Shown: positions 35,272-43,505 of the stretch, piece after piece
How positions within the stretch are numbered: position 1 is the stretch's first letter
Layout: each line of letters starts with the position of its first letter
NCBI RefSeq assembly: GCF_963974425.1
Contig: NZ_CAXBCK010000002.1
Coordinates: 1 to 64,000 of the forward strand
Source of the DNA: Marixanthomonas sp963974425
GTDB lineage: Bacteria; Bacteroidota; Bacteroidia; Flavobacteriales; Flavobacteriaceae
Direction of reading: 5' to 3'
Length of the DNA stretch: 64,000 nt
Program-made: the position numbers and the translations under genes
The notes under the pieces: generated by a model
The model's input: the letters and a program-made list of their open reading frames with translations, nothing else
Told to the model about the DNA's origin: nothing
Database searches by the model: none

Positions 35272-35662
35272 AAATGTTTTTGTAAATTAATAATCTTGCT
35301 AAATTATCCTTTAAAATACTTGATGTAATAAACAAAATGTACTATTATCAAATTGTTACCAAGAGGAAAACTCAAAACCAAAGATATTTATTTTTTATAA
35401 GTCTATTTCAGACCGCTTACTTATTATTATAAAACGTTAAAATATAATGCTTTAAATGTTTGCCAACTTTATTCGGTAACGATTTTTGTAGCAATTACTG
35501 GTAAAAAAAAGAGGGAAAGTAAATTAATAGTTGTTGCGGTAACGATAATTTCTACTCTGCAATGATACCCTTTTAATTAATTGAGCTTTGTTATAAGTTT
35601 TTATGATTAAAGTTTGTTATTTGATAAGTATAAAGGATCTTTAAGTATAAATTAATTTAATT
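35272..35662. other. Intergenic region with CGGTAACGAT direct repeats
   Basis: About 390 bases with no supported gene between divergent genes. CGGTAACGAT occurs twice in direct orientation, at 35,474-35,483 and 35,537-35,546 (63 bases apart). These could be binding sites for a regulator of the flanking genes. The remainder is AT-rich without clear hairpins. Confidence 0.4.
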
Positions 35663-35854
35663 ATGAAAAATATATATCAGCTTGCATTAAACGAAGAGGT
35701 AACAATTGATAATGCTGAATATAAAAACACTAATGTTCGAAGAGTACCAGGGGGATGGTTATATACAACTGAAATTATTACAGTAAATGATAATGATCAT
35801 TACACTTCTTCTCTTACAAGTGCATTTGTTCCTTTTAGTAAGCAGATTGGTTAG
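35663..35854 (+). CDS. Small orphan protein (63 residues)
   Basis: A 63-residue soluble protein. MKNIYQLALNEEVTI, then VRRVPGGWLYTTE, then SAFVPFSKQIG make a compact beta-rich unit. Similarly short proteins with a (V/T)xRVPGGW(I/L)Y core are familiar to me from phages and mobile elements, unnamed. It is the only plus-strand gene in this part of the element, and AT-rich sequence precedes its start. Confidence 0.55.
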   Translation: MKNIYQLALNEEVTIDNAEYKNTNVRRVPGGWLYTTEIITVNDNDHYTSSLTSAFVPFSKQIG

Positions 35855-35859
35855 TAAAT

Positions 35860-36153
35860 CTAAGAAAGTCTACTTTGACACATTTTTATTTCTTCATTAG
35901 AAAATAAAGAGTTGTACTTTTTTTGCACTACTAAACTTTCTAAGGAGAGATCTGTTCTGCCTTTCAAAAGTAAATCTGTAAACCCAGTAGTGTTTTTAGG
36001 TTTTGAAATTAATTTCTTGGTGGCTTCATACCATCCTTCCTCATTAGCCATATTTAAGAATAAAGATGGATTATGAATTTTTTTATTTTTCATTTCATTA
36101 ATCTTACTCCTTAAATCAGTTTCAAATTCTAAAATTAAATTACTCTTCTCCAT
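35860..36153 (-). CDS. Small orphan protein related to the 37,582-37,926 product
   Basis: A 97-residue basic, helical protein. Its C-terminal half has a TTGFTDLLLKGR...LSLESLVVQKKY pattern that aligns with SSIGFLRLMKV...NKTLESIIIENK in the 114-residue protein further right, so the two are probably distant paralogues kept in one element. No known domain. It is convergent with the 63-residue gene, with the stops nearly touching. Confidence 0.55.
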   Translation of the reverse strand: MEKSNLILEFETDLRSKINEMKNKKIHNPSLFLNMANEEGWYEATKKLISKPKNTTGFTDLLLKGRTDLSLESLVVQKKYNSLFSNEEIKMCQSRLS

Positions 36154-36363
36154 TAGATTAAAATTTTTATCTAAAATATAAAAATAACTGTTGCTTATCT
36201 AAATTAATGAGAGGGACTTTACACTGCAAAACAATAGAATACTTATAAGTAGAGTTTAGCAAAGAGGTTATGTCGTATTTCTTTATATGTTATTCCATAG
36301 CTGAAGTTTCTTTGAGTGCCTTCCTCTATAATAAAAAGACACTGAAAGAAAACTTAGTATATA

Positions 36364-37260
36364 CTATCGAGCCTTTCTTATATTAGGAGTTTCATTACTG
36401 ACTTTAACATAAAGCTGTTCCTCGTGAGATATGTAAGCTCTATTACCAAACCCACAATCACTCCCGCCATTCCCTTTAACTGTTTTTATTGCAATTTGAT
36501 TATTTTTCTTAAAAGTAATTTGAAATTTGCAAGGCCCAAAAACATTATTTTCAAAAACAGAAATTTTATTTTCAAAATGACTTAAACCTTCTATATAACC
36601 AATGGCACCAAAACTAAGGGAAAATAAAATTTGATTGTTTTCTAACTCTATAACTCTAAAAGCTATATAGTCATTTAAATCATAAGTTCCGGTTATTTTA
36701 CTGTTGACCTTTTCTCTCTTTAGTACGTGTTTTAAATTGATTTTCTTACTGTCATTCGTTTTAATATAATCTCTATCACCTTGAGCTAGATTGTTAATTG
36801 GATATAAGTAAAAATTTGATTTAATTAGAGGCTCTTCGATATTACTAGCCCAGTAAAAAAAATGAATTTCGAACAATTGTAAATCTTGATTAGAGTACTC
36901 TTTATAGCCTAAGCCTTTTGCGAAACTTTCTAGTCCAACACTAGATTCAATCGAAATTCTATTAGGCTCTCCATTTATCATCGCATTTCCATCATATTGG
37001 TAATAGCTTGTGCCACCAAAAGATGTCTTTTCAATAAAGCTTACTTGAGCATTTAAAATATCCTGACCTATACTTAGTTCAAGTTTAAATTGATTTTCAC
37101 TTTTCTGCTCAATATTAAACTTGTTATTAAATTTAACTATTCTATCAGCTGTTAAGTCTTTTTCTTTAATAAAATAGCTTTTAAATAAGTTAGATTCTAC
37201 CTCTTGAGACAATGAGTTAAAAACAGTAAATAAAAGTAATATTAAAATTAAATTCTTCAT
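36364..37260 (-). CDS. Secreted protein of unknown function
   Basis: A 298-residue protein beginning with a signal peptide (MKNLILILLLFTVFNSLSQ), which fixes the start at 37,260; the frame is open upstream through the structured region but is unlikely to be coding. The mature part is beta-rich with no named domain and ends in a basic tail. It sits just downstream of the nested stem-loop region, whose RNA would form its 5' leader. A secreted cargo protein inside an otherwise intracellular element is unusual. Confidence 0.6.
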   Translation of the reverse strand: MKNLILILLLFTVFNSLSQEVESNLFKSYFIKEKDLTADRIVKFNNKFNIEQKSENQFKLELSIGQDILNAQVSFIEKTSFGGTSYYQYDGNAMINGEPNRISIESSVGLESFAKGLGYKEYSNQDLQLFEIHFFYWASNIEEPLIKSNFYLYPINNLAQGDRDYIKTNDSKKINLKHVLKREKVNSKITGTYDLNDYIAFRVIELENNQILFSLSFGAIGYIEGLSHFENKISVFENNVFGPCKFQITFKKNNQIAIKTVKGNGGSDCGFGNRAYISHEEQLYVKVSNETPNIRKAR

Positions 37261-37313
37261 TTTTTGTTTGATATGATCACCGAACCCCTTAGTGGTTATT
37301 ATAAATAAAGAAG

Positions 37314-37437
37314 CGTGGGGTTTCAAACCTTGTCGCTTAAGAGGTATCGCCAGACACCCAACCACAAACAAGTACTAACCCACGCCATAGCGTGAGCATT
37401 AGAACTTGTTATTCATGTGGTTTTAAAAACTGGCGAT
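37314..37437 (-). promoter_or_regulatory. Long nested stem-loop with an alternative pairing, upstream of the secreted protein
   Basis: Minus-strand RNA can form four stacked stems: ATCGCCAG/CTGGCGAT, AACCACA/TGTGGTT, AACAAGT/ACTTGTT and an inner CTAATGCTCACGC/GCGTGGGTTAG hairpin, spanning 37,346-37,437. The GCGTGGG strand can instead pair perfectly with CCCACGC at 37,314-37,320, so two folds compete. It may be a regulatory leader or a recombination structure. Confidence 0.45.
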
Positions 37438-37581
37438 TTTCTCAAACAGAACAACAGCTAACGCTAAATCTATATGTCTAATTCTTTATTTTCTTATAGC
37501 TTTTGATTTTAAGCACTGTAAAAATACAACTTAATGTACTTAACCGCTAACTATATGAAGCACTCTTTAACAGAGCGGCCC

Positions 37582-37926
37582 TTAGCTTATTCCTTTAATA
37601 ATTAGATAATCTTTTCCATTCTTATATTTTTTGAATTTGTTAATGCATTTTTGATATGGATCATCAATACTTAATATATCACAACAACTCTTATTCTCTA
37701 TAATAATTGACTCAAGAGTTTTATTAGGCAGGTTTACTTTCATTAACCTTAGAAAGCCTATTGAAGAAGTACTGCTATCTAAGTACTTTTCAAATAATTC
37801 TATTTTTTCACTCACCTTTTTTAAGCTATCCCATTTTGGTTTCAATCTTCTTGGGTAATAAACCCCTTTTGTAGCCATATTTTGAATACGATTGTCTATT
37901 ATCTTTACTAATTGTGTTTTTGTCAT
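37582..37926 (-). CDS. Small orphan protein related to the 35,860-36,153 product
   Basis: A 114-residue basic protein. MTKTQLVKIIDNRIQNMATKG opens a helical N terminus, and the C-terminal half carries SSIGFLRLMKVNLPNKTLESI followed by CCDILSIDD and a KKYKNGKDYL tail. It shares the GF..L....LESI pattern with the 97-residue protein at 35,860. It follows the integrase with a 15-base gap and is probably co-transcribed with it. Function unknown. Confidence 0.55.
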   Translation of the reverse strand: MTKTQLVKIIDNRIQNMATKGVYYPRRLKPKWDSLKKVSEKIELFEKYLDSSTSSIGFLRLMKVNLPNKTLESIIIENKSCCDILSIDDPYQKCINKFKKYKNGKDYLIIKGIS

Positions 37927-37941
37927 AATAATACGATTAAG

Positions 37942-39204
37942 TTAAACTGCTTTTTTTAAATTATCACTCCAATGCTCTTCCAGCATTGTTGCTACTTCGT
38001 CCTCGGTAACTTTAATATACCGCATGAAAGTTTTTTCAGACTTGTGCCCAGTAATTTTCATAATACTTATAGCGGGGAAACCTTGTTTAAATAAATTAGT
38101 TGCAAACGATCTTCTAGCACAATGAGTAGAGATTAACTGCCATTTTTTATATTTTGTTTCTTTTCTTTCCGTTCCATGCATCCGAACTTGAATCACATTC
38201 TCATTAAATTTGGCTAACCTACCTAAGGCTTTTAATTCAGTATTTATAATATTATTACAATAGGATCTTGGCAATTTGCCATCATACTTATTGATAATGT
38301 CCTTTACTATCGGGTGAAAAGGAATAACAACATACTTTCCAGTCTTTTGGGTTTTTATCTTCAAGCGGTCGTTACTTATATTTTTCTGATTAATTTGTTT
38401 GAAATCTCCAAAACGTAATCCTGTATAACATCCTATAACGAACAAATCTCTAATAGTCTGTCTCTTTAAATTATTTGACAAATCAATGTCTAATAGCTTT
38501 TGAATCTCTTTTTCATTTAAATAGATATTGGTTACTTCTTCTTGGTAAACTTTAAAACGCTTATTTCTAAACTCTAAGTTTGAATTACAGCCTTGATCTG
38601 TTGCTGCATTCAAAAAGGTTTTTAACGTTTTTATCATTTTTCCAAATGTATTGTTATTCGCTCCTCTCTCGTAAACATAGAAATCCATGAAATCATAATA
38701 CCAATCCATGTTGAAGCTTTCCCAAACAAGCTTTCTTCTTTTTCTACTCTTTTTATATAGGTCAAGTATATTAATGAAGTCGTTGTAACTTCTAATTGTA
38801 GAAGGCTTTTTAGTTCTTTTAGATTCTTTTATAAACTGAAGCGCAAATTGCTCAAAAGATAAATCTATCTCCTGTTTCTTCTCTTTCCCCTCTCTACTAT
38901 TTTCTGAATCATATTTATTACGCACAAAATTAGTTGTAGGCTCTATTGAATCAAATAAAGCTTTGTTTACGATGTTTTCTATCTGTTGCCTAAATTTAGA
39001 CAGATACATATTTAGTGTTGAATGACCGTTATATGATCTTTTTACTCTCTGTCCATCTTGATCCCAAGAGTTAACGGGAATTCTTTTTTTGGTAGTGAAA
39101 TAAGAAGTTTTACCTTTATGTGTATATCTCAAAAACAAAAGTGTAGTACCATCCTTGTTAATTGATGATTTGTTCTTTCTAATTATAAACTTGAATGTTG
39201 CCAT
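37942..39204 (-). CDS. Tyrosine recombinase/integrase of the 27-43 kb element
   Basis: A 420-residue tyrosine recombinase with an N-terminal arm-binding domain, a SAM-like core-binding domain (about 120-225) and a C-terminal catalytic domain. The catalytic residues are visible: the first Arg in CYTGLRFGDF, HCARRSF (HxxR) near residue 360, GHKSEKTFMRYIK with the His and the Tyr nucleophile. It would cut at the tRNA-end attachment site. A primase/helicase and an excisionase-like gene lie immediately upstream on the same strand. Confidence 0.9.
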   Translation of the reverse strand: MATFKFIIRKNKSSINKDGTTLLFLRYTHKGKTSYFTTKKRIPVNSWDQDGQRVKRSYNGHSTLNMYLSKFRQQIENIVNKALFDSIEPTTNFVRNKYDSENSREGKEKKQEIDLSFEQFALQFIKESKRTKKPSTIRSYNDFINILDLYKKSRKRRKLVWESFNMDWYYDFMDFYVYERGANNNTFGKMIKTLKTFLNAATDQGCNSNLEFRNKRFKVYQEEVTNIYLNEKEIQKLLDIDLSNNLKRQTIRDLFVIGCYTGLRFGDFKQINQKNISNDRLKIKTQKTGKYVVIPFHPIVKDIINKYDGKLPRSYCNNIINTELKALGRLAKFNENVIQVRMHGTERKETKYKKWQLISTHCARRSFATNLFKQGFPAISIMKITGHKSEKTFMRYIKVTEDEVATMLEEHWSDNLKKAV

Positions 39205-39276
39205 AGACGATTATATTTAACGATTAGGATAAAGTACCCCCATCCGTTGCCCATAGACAACGAATAGGGCTACCTA

Positions 39277-41796
39277 TTATGCTACTTTTTTATAGTGCCC
39301 TTTTTCAGGGTTTATAAGAAAGCCTTTATTTCGAAAACTATAAATCCACTTTTCAGCAGTTTTCAAGTTAATACCAAGTTCTTCTGCAATATTTTGTGAC
39401 TCTCTATATGTAAATGTAATTGGCAAGGCATAAAAGTAATCTCGCTTTTTCCCTCGATAAGAATTTTCAATTTTTTCGTCTTTCATCATTTTTAAAGTTG
39501 ATAAAACGTGGCTTAACACTATTTCAGAAATTTTTAAAGAAGAGTTAAAGTCATCTGTATGACAAGGATTTTGATTGAAAACCTCATCATTTTCAAACCT
39601 TCGAAACATTGTAAGTATCATTGCTATCTTAACAGTAATTGCTCCTAGCCTCATTACAGTCGCTCTACCATCCAGACCAGCTTCGTAGTTGATTTTTTTA
39701 AGTCTTTTCGAGAATACTTTATCAAGCTTTATTTTTTGCTCATTTGAAAGACTGAATTTAATTGGTTCTGGAAATGAATCAAGATGCATATAGTATTTAA
39801 GAACTCTTTTAGATAAACTTTCAAAATGGGACTGAAGATCAAACTCATCTGGCTCAAATACATTTTGCCATTCATTTTTGCCTGAAAATTTGCACGGTAC
39901 TATTCTACTAAATAAACCATTCTCAGCATCTGGAATGAGTTTAGTAAATTGACCAGGAGTTCCAGAAATTAGCATGGACATCTTACCTTCATTAACTAAA
40001 ATCCTTTCTCTATCTGTTTTTCGCATGAGTGATAGTGGCTCTCCTTCATAGGCTTTCCGGAGGTAATCAGTAAATGACCTTAAGTTTCCACTATTTGATT
40101 CAACGAGACCATCAATTTCTGTGTCATACATAAGCCCCTCTCCATCATTGTCAGATATTTGTTTTATCCACATTGCGGAAGTAATATCTGTAGGTATTAA
40201 ATGAAGAACATAGGGCGGTTCTTTCCCTAGTTCGGATTTATTCATTTCACCATTATTTACTAATTCAAGATCATGCTCATAACTTTTTGCAAAACCTTCG
40301 CTACGTTTGTTCAAAAAATCTTCAACAGGCATAATCAGTTTTCTAGCCCATTTTATCAAGCTCTTCCCTGATGCAGGAGGTGCAATAATTACAGTGTATA
40401 AATTTGGATAAAGCCTATCACGTCGGAAGTTTGTAAATACATTTTTAGTTACAGAACCTAATACTGTAATAAAAGCTAAAGTCATCATAGTCCGATATTC
40501 CTTTTCAAATGGACCAATAGCTTCTCGAAAAAATGAAGGTAAGCCTTCTACTATATTATCTGAAATTTCAGTTTCAAGATGTAAATTAGTATTTTCAGAA
40601 CTTTCATTTTGACTCTTACTTTTTCCTTGATTTTCTTCTAGTGAAGTACTGTCGTCTTTAATCTGTTCGCTAGGGGAAATGTCTGAAATAGGAGATACGG
40701 GGTTATTGACAATATCTATCAACTCTTCCTTTGAAAACCCTAATGAAACCCAATCTGCTAAGTCTTTACCTTCTTTCTCTGCTAGTTTTTCTGGTAACTC
40801 AATAACTTTTAAGTTATAATCGTACTTTCCTTGTTTACTTTCAATTCTATTAGCAAATTTTACACCTGCCTTGTCAATATCATATAGCACAAGTAGTTGA
40901 AATTTATCAGCTAAAAAATCATTCAAATCCAACAACTGAATATATAATACTTCAGGGAAAAAAGAAGTGCTTTCAGAGTTTAAACATATTGAGTTAAGCC
41001 CCATTGACCTAGCGACTAAGGTATCTTTCTCTCCTGCACATAGTAACAAACTCAGTTTTTTGTTCTCGTCGGGATATTTTTCATTTTTATATTTTTTATG
41101 CTCATCATTTAAGTTATTCAGCATAGACAAACCAAACACGTAATCTTTTGGTTTATCACCTAACCAAGTAAATTTATATTCTTTGTCAAATGGTTTATAA
41201 ATTTTAACAGACTCTGCGTATTCATATGCAATTAACACTTCGCCAACCTTTTTCTTAATACGGTACTGCTTCCCGCTCTTGGCTCTAAATGAATAAGAAG
41301 ATAAAAACTTGGAATTATATTCTTTCATAGCTTCTATTTTTATATGAAATTTTTCTAAAAAATCATTCTCAGCTTTTTCTAAACTTTTAAAGTCTATGGG
41401 TTCAATCTCAAAATCTACTCCTTCTGGAAGCTTCACTTCTTCAATATTAGATGTTGACCTAGTATCTAAAGCAGGTGGTTCCTCTCCAGTAATTTCACGA
41501 TAAATACCTTCTATTATTTTTGGAAACTCAGTAACATTATTTATCAATCCGTAGATTGTAAAAACGTCACCACTCCAATCTGGATCCCCATGATCATGTA
41601 AAATCCACCTATCATCTTTATGATAGCAGCTCAAAGAAGCATTTTGTTCTCCACGAAGGTGATTAATTATATTCTTACATCGATTGTCATTAATCTTAGC
41701 GTTTGGTAGTTCTGGAAAAAGAGAAATGAAATATATCCAACCTCCTTCTGTTAATTCTAGTATTGCTGATCTGCTCAGCTTATCCTTTGTTATCAT
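39277..41796 (-). CDS. DUF3987-type primase/helicase-like ATPase
   Basis: An 839-residue protein from the start at 41,796 (upstream residues look non-coding). The N-terminal part resembles a CHC2/bifunctional primase zinc-binding and TOPRIM-like region (LLVLYDIDKAGVKFANRI). The C-terminal part has a P-loop APPASGKSLIKWARKLI and the region SFTDYLRKAYEGEPLSLM typical of DUF3987 primase/helicases in mobile elements. It probably supports replication or processing of the excised element. The start overlaps the HTH gene by 17 bases. Confidence 0.8.
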   Translation of the reverse strand: MITKDKLSRSAILELTEGGWIYFISLFPELPNAKINDNRCKNIINHLRGEQNASLSCYHKDDRWILHDHGDPDWSGDVFTIYGLINNVTEFPKIIEGIYREITGEEPPALDTRSTSNIEEVKLPEGVDFEIEPIDFKSLEKAENDFLEKFHIKIEAMKEYNSKFLSSYSFRAKSGKQYRIKKKVGEVLIAYEYAESVKIYKPFDKEYKFTWLGDKPKDYVFGLSMLNNLNDEHKKYKNEKYPDENKKLSLLLCAGEKDTLVARSMGLNSICLNSESTSFFPEVLYIQLLDLNDFLADKFQLLVLYDIDKAGVKFANRIESKQGKYDYNLKVIELPEKLAEKEGKDLADWVSLGFSKEELIDIVNNPVSPISDISPSEQIKDDSTSLEENQGKSKSQNESSENTNLHLETEISDNIVEGLPSFFREAIGPFEKEYRTMMTLAFITVLGSVTKNVFTNFRRDRLYPNLYTVIIAPPASGKSLIKWARKLIMPVEDFLNKRSEGFAKSYEHDLELVNNGEMNKSELGKEPPYVLHLIPTDITSAMWIKQISDNDGEGLMYDTEIDGLVESNSGNLRSFTDYLRKAYEGEPLSLMRKTDRERILVNEGKMSMLISGTPGQFTKLIPDAENGLFSRIVPCKFSGKNEWQNVFEPDEFDLQSHFESLSKRVLKYYMHLDSFPEPIKFSLSNEQKIKLDKVFSKRLKKINYEAGLDGRATVMRLGAITVKIAMILTMFRRFENDEVFNQNPCHTDDFNSSLKISEIVLSHVLSTLKMMKDEKIENSYRGKKRDYFYALPITFTYRESQNIAEELGINLKTAEKWIYSFRNKGFLINPEKGHYKKVA

Positions 41797-42103
41797 CTGG
41801 CTTATTTTTAAAACTGTTATTAATAAAAAGCAAAACATCTTCTGGATCAAAACGCACACTATCACCAATTCGAATTGTAGGTAAACCTTGCTTGCGCAAT
41901 TTGACAATTGTAGATTTTGAAACCATTAGCTGTTTTGCTAATTCATCGGAATCAACAAGTAGTTTTTGACCTTTTAGAGCGTTTGCAATTTTGTTCTCGA
42001 GATGCTGCTCAACGGCTGATACTAATCGCTTTGAAGCTTCGGCTGCAACCTCTTTAATTAAGAGCTTCATAAGAGAGTTTGTATCATCTTGACTACTTGC
42101 CAT
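41780..42103 (-). CDS. Excisionase-like helix-turn-helix protein
   Basis: A 107-residue protein with a MerR/Xis-type DNA-binding domain: LLVDSDELAKQLMVSKSTIV, then LRKQGLPTIRIGDSVRFDPE, where the recognition helix is followed by the wing. Such proteins steer excision of integrative elements or regulate integrase genes. It overlaps the primase/helicase gene and starts the run of element maintenance genes ending with the integrase. Confidence 0.8.
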   Translation of the reverse strand: MASSQDDTNSLMKLLIKEVAAEASKRLVSAVEQHLENKIANALKGQKLLVDSDELAKQLMVSKSTIVKLRKQGLPTIRIGDSVRFDPEDVLLFINNSFKNKPDDNKG

Positions 42104-42247
42104 TTCTTTGAATTTTTGATAAAAGTAGAAATGATGAACAAGCCTTAAAATGACTTATATTTTGTTGTCGCCTATAATAAGTGAGATTACTATATTAAAT
42201 AGACTTTAACGTTGCAAAGAATTTTGAAGAGTGAGGTAGATTTGTCG

Positions 42248-43192
42248 TTAAAACCCGAAATTATTCAGAAGCTTGGTAAGTAAGTTAACTTCAGTCAAAG
42301 ATTTTTTGGTTGGTTTCGCTTTGCGGATAGTATCAGGCTCTATTTCCTCACCATTATAAATGAAACAGTTTTGTAGTGTACCCCATTTGCTTCTGGTATC
42401 GGTTTTTTCAAAGGAAGTTTCAATTTTTTGTATGAAACAGCGAAGTGATTGTTTGGTTCCAATCCAATTTATTCTTTCACTTCTGAAAATATATTTTTTC
42501 TGAAACACTCTTTCGAAATAAATACTGTTAGTCCTTTCATCAATGAAATTACCTTTCTTCAGTTTACTTCTTATTTTAGATAACCTGTATTCAGAAATAT
42601 GTGTATCAAATGAATTGTATACTTCTCCATTGAATTTTCTTAAATGGTTGGAGTAGTCTAGATACGCTTTGGCATTAACCTCACCTATATAATCAATGTG
42701 CTTGTTTAGTATTTCAATAATCGGTGTTTGAACAGTTTTATAATTCCATTGATCACCTCTATTTTTATAATTTTCGTAGGCATCTTGGATTGACCTAATT
42801 TCACTTTCATCGAAATCATCCCAATTCCGTGGAGGTATTAATTTTCTATCAATTTCATCTGACAATTCATAGTAATTATCACCACGAGTTTCAAATAATA
42901 ATGATGTATCATTGAATGAATTCACATCACCACCAAGTAAATTTTCAACAGTTTTATATGTATTTTTAATTGTTGTTTCCCTGTTTGTATCTGTTCGCTT
43001 TTCAACCACGTAGTCCTCTAAAAGTCTTTCAGTAATTAATTTGGCTTCTCTCTCAAAAATCTTCTCTTGCTCTGAATTAATTTGGGCTATACAGCCCTTG
43101 GCAATATAATCGCTCCTATGCCAATTACCATCGACTCCATTCCAAAGAATTTTACCTTCTTTCCAATCTTGATATGTATAGCTAAAGGACAC
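42248..43192 (-). CDS. Element protein of unknown function (314 residues)
   Basis: A soluble, charged, mostly helical protein. The C-terminal stretch RINWIGTKQSLRCFIQKIE, then RSKWGTLQNCFIYNGEEIEP and RKAKPTKKS, resembles the C termini of mobile-element proteins such as those related to RteC, but only loosely. It is the last gene before the right attachment site, 152 bases from it. No domain can be assigned with confidence. Confidence 0.55.
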   Translation of the reverse strand: MSFSYTYQDWKEGKILWNGVDGNWHRSDYIAKGCIAQINSEQEKIFEREAKLITERLLEDYVVEKRTDTNRETTIKNTYKTVENLLGGDVNSFNDTSLLFETRGDNYYELSDEIDRKLIPPRNWDDFDESEIRSIQDAYENYKNRGDQWNYKTVQTPIIEILNKHIDYIGEVNAKAYLDYSNHLRKFNGEVYNSFDTHISEYRLSKIRSKLKKGNFIDERTNSIYFERVFQKKYIFRSERINWIGTKQSLRCFIQKIETSFEKTDTRSKWGTLQNCFIYNGEEIEPDTIRKAKPTKKSLTEVNLLTKLLNNFGF

Positions 43193-43288
43193 TATACAAA
43201 GGTATAAAATTTAGGTGTTTAACAGGCTGAAGGTAATGTTGTAGCTATCAGTTATTTATGAGAGCATTGTACTGATATTGTTACCCCA

Positions 43289-43329
43289 TAAAAAAATCGC
43301 CTAGCTATCTATATGATTTCTAAGCGATT
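43289..43329 (-). terminator. Rho-independent terminator after the right tRNA-end copy
   Basis: On the minus strand the 10-bp stem AATCGCTTAG / CTAGGCGATT (one G-U pair) is followed by a run of U. It stands 15 bases 3' of the tRNA-end fragment at 43,344-43,357, where a terminator for a restored tRNA gene is expected. Confidence 0.75.
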
Positions 43330-43343
43330 ACATAATTTAATGT

Positions 43344-43357
43344 GCGGTCTGGACGAG
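43344..43357 (-). repeat. tRNA 3'-end fragment, attachment-site copy (right)
   Basis: Second copy of CTCGTCCAGACCGC on the minus strand, preceded by GT, so 16 bases match a tRNA 3' end. No intact tRNA is upstream on this strand: the bases before it, GTAAAAGCATTAGG, do not form a T-loop and stem. The tRNA probably now lies further right, displaced by later insertions at the same site. Confidence 0.65.
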
Positions 43358-43470
43358 ACCCTAATGCTTTTACATCAATTTACAGCATATTAAATATATA
43401 ACTTGTAATCAAATATTTAATAAATTAATTATACATTAAATTAGGATAATTTAAGTGAATTTATTTAAAT

Positions 43471-43492
43471 TTACCGCACGATTACCGCACGA
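43471..43492. repeat. Tandem 11-bp repeat before the second integrase
   Basis: TTACCGCACGA is repeated twice head to tail directly upstream of the integrase start. It lies between the attachment site and the gene and may bind the integrase or a regulator. Confidence 0.5.
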
Positions 43493-43505
43493 TAAATTTT
43501 TTTCT

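Larger units (their letters stand above)
27191..43357. mobile_element. Integrated element bounded by tRNA-end direct repeats (about 16.2 kb)
   Basis: Bounded by the 14-bp direct repeat of a tRNA 3' end. It contains an integrase (37,942-39,204), a DUF3987-type primase/helicase, an excisionase-like HTH protein, orphan genes and the thyA-methyltransferase-HD-ATPase cargo. Base composition is visibly more AT-rich than the chromosome to the left. The right repeat is followed on the minus strand by a terminator, as expected if the element restores the tRNA 3' end. No relaxase or conjugation genes are seen, so it is either mobilised by helpers or a satellite-type element. Confidence 0.6.

Noticed and set aside
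35405..35420. Third attachment-site copy (CAGACCGC)
   Set aside because: Only eight bases match the tRNA 3' end, too short to distinguish from chance.
36364..37371. Longer start (37,371) for the secreted protein
   Set aside because: It would run through the stem-loop region and place a signal peptide in the middle of the protein.
37314..37437. Integron attC site
   Set aside because: A GTTRRRY-like heptamer (GTTGGGT) exists on the minus strand, but the partner RYYYAAC at the other end is missing and no integron integrase is present.
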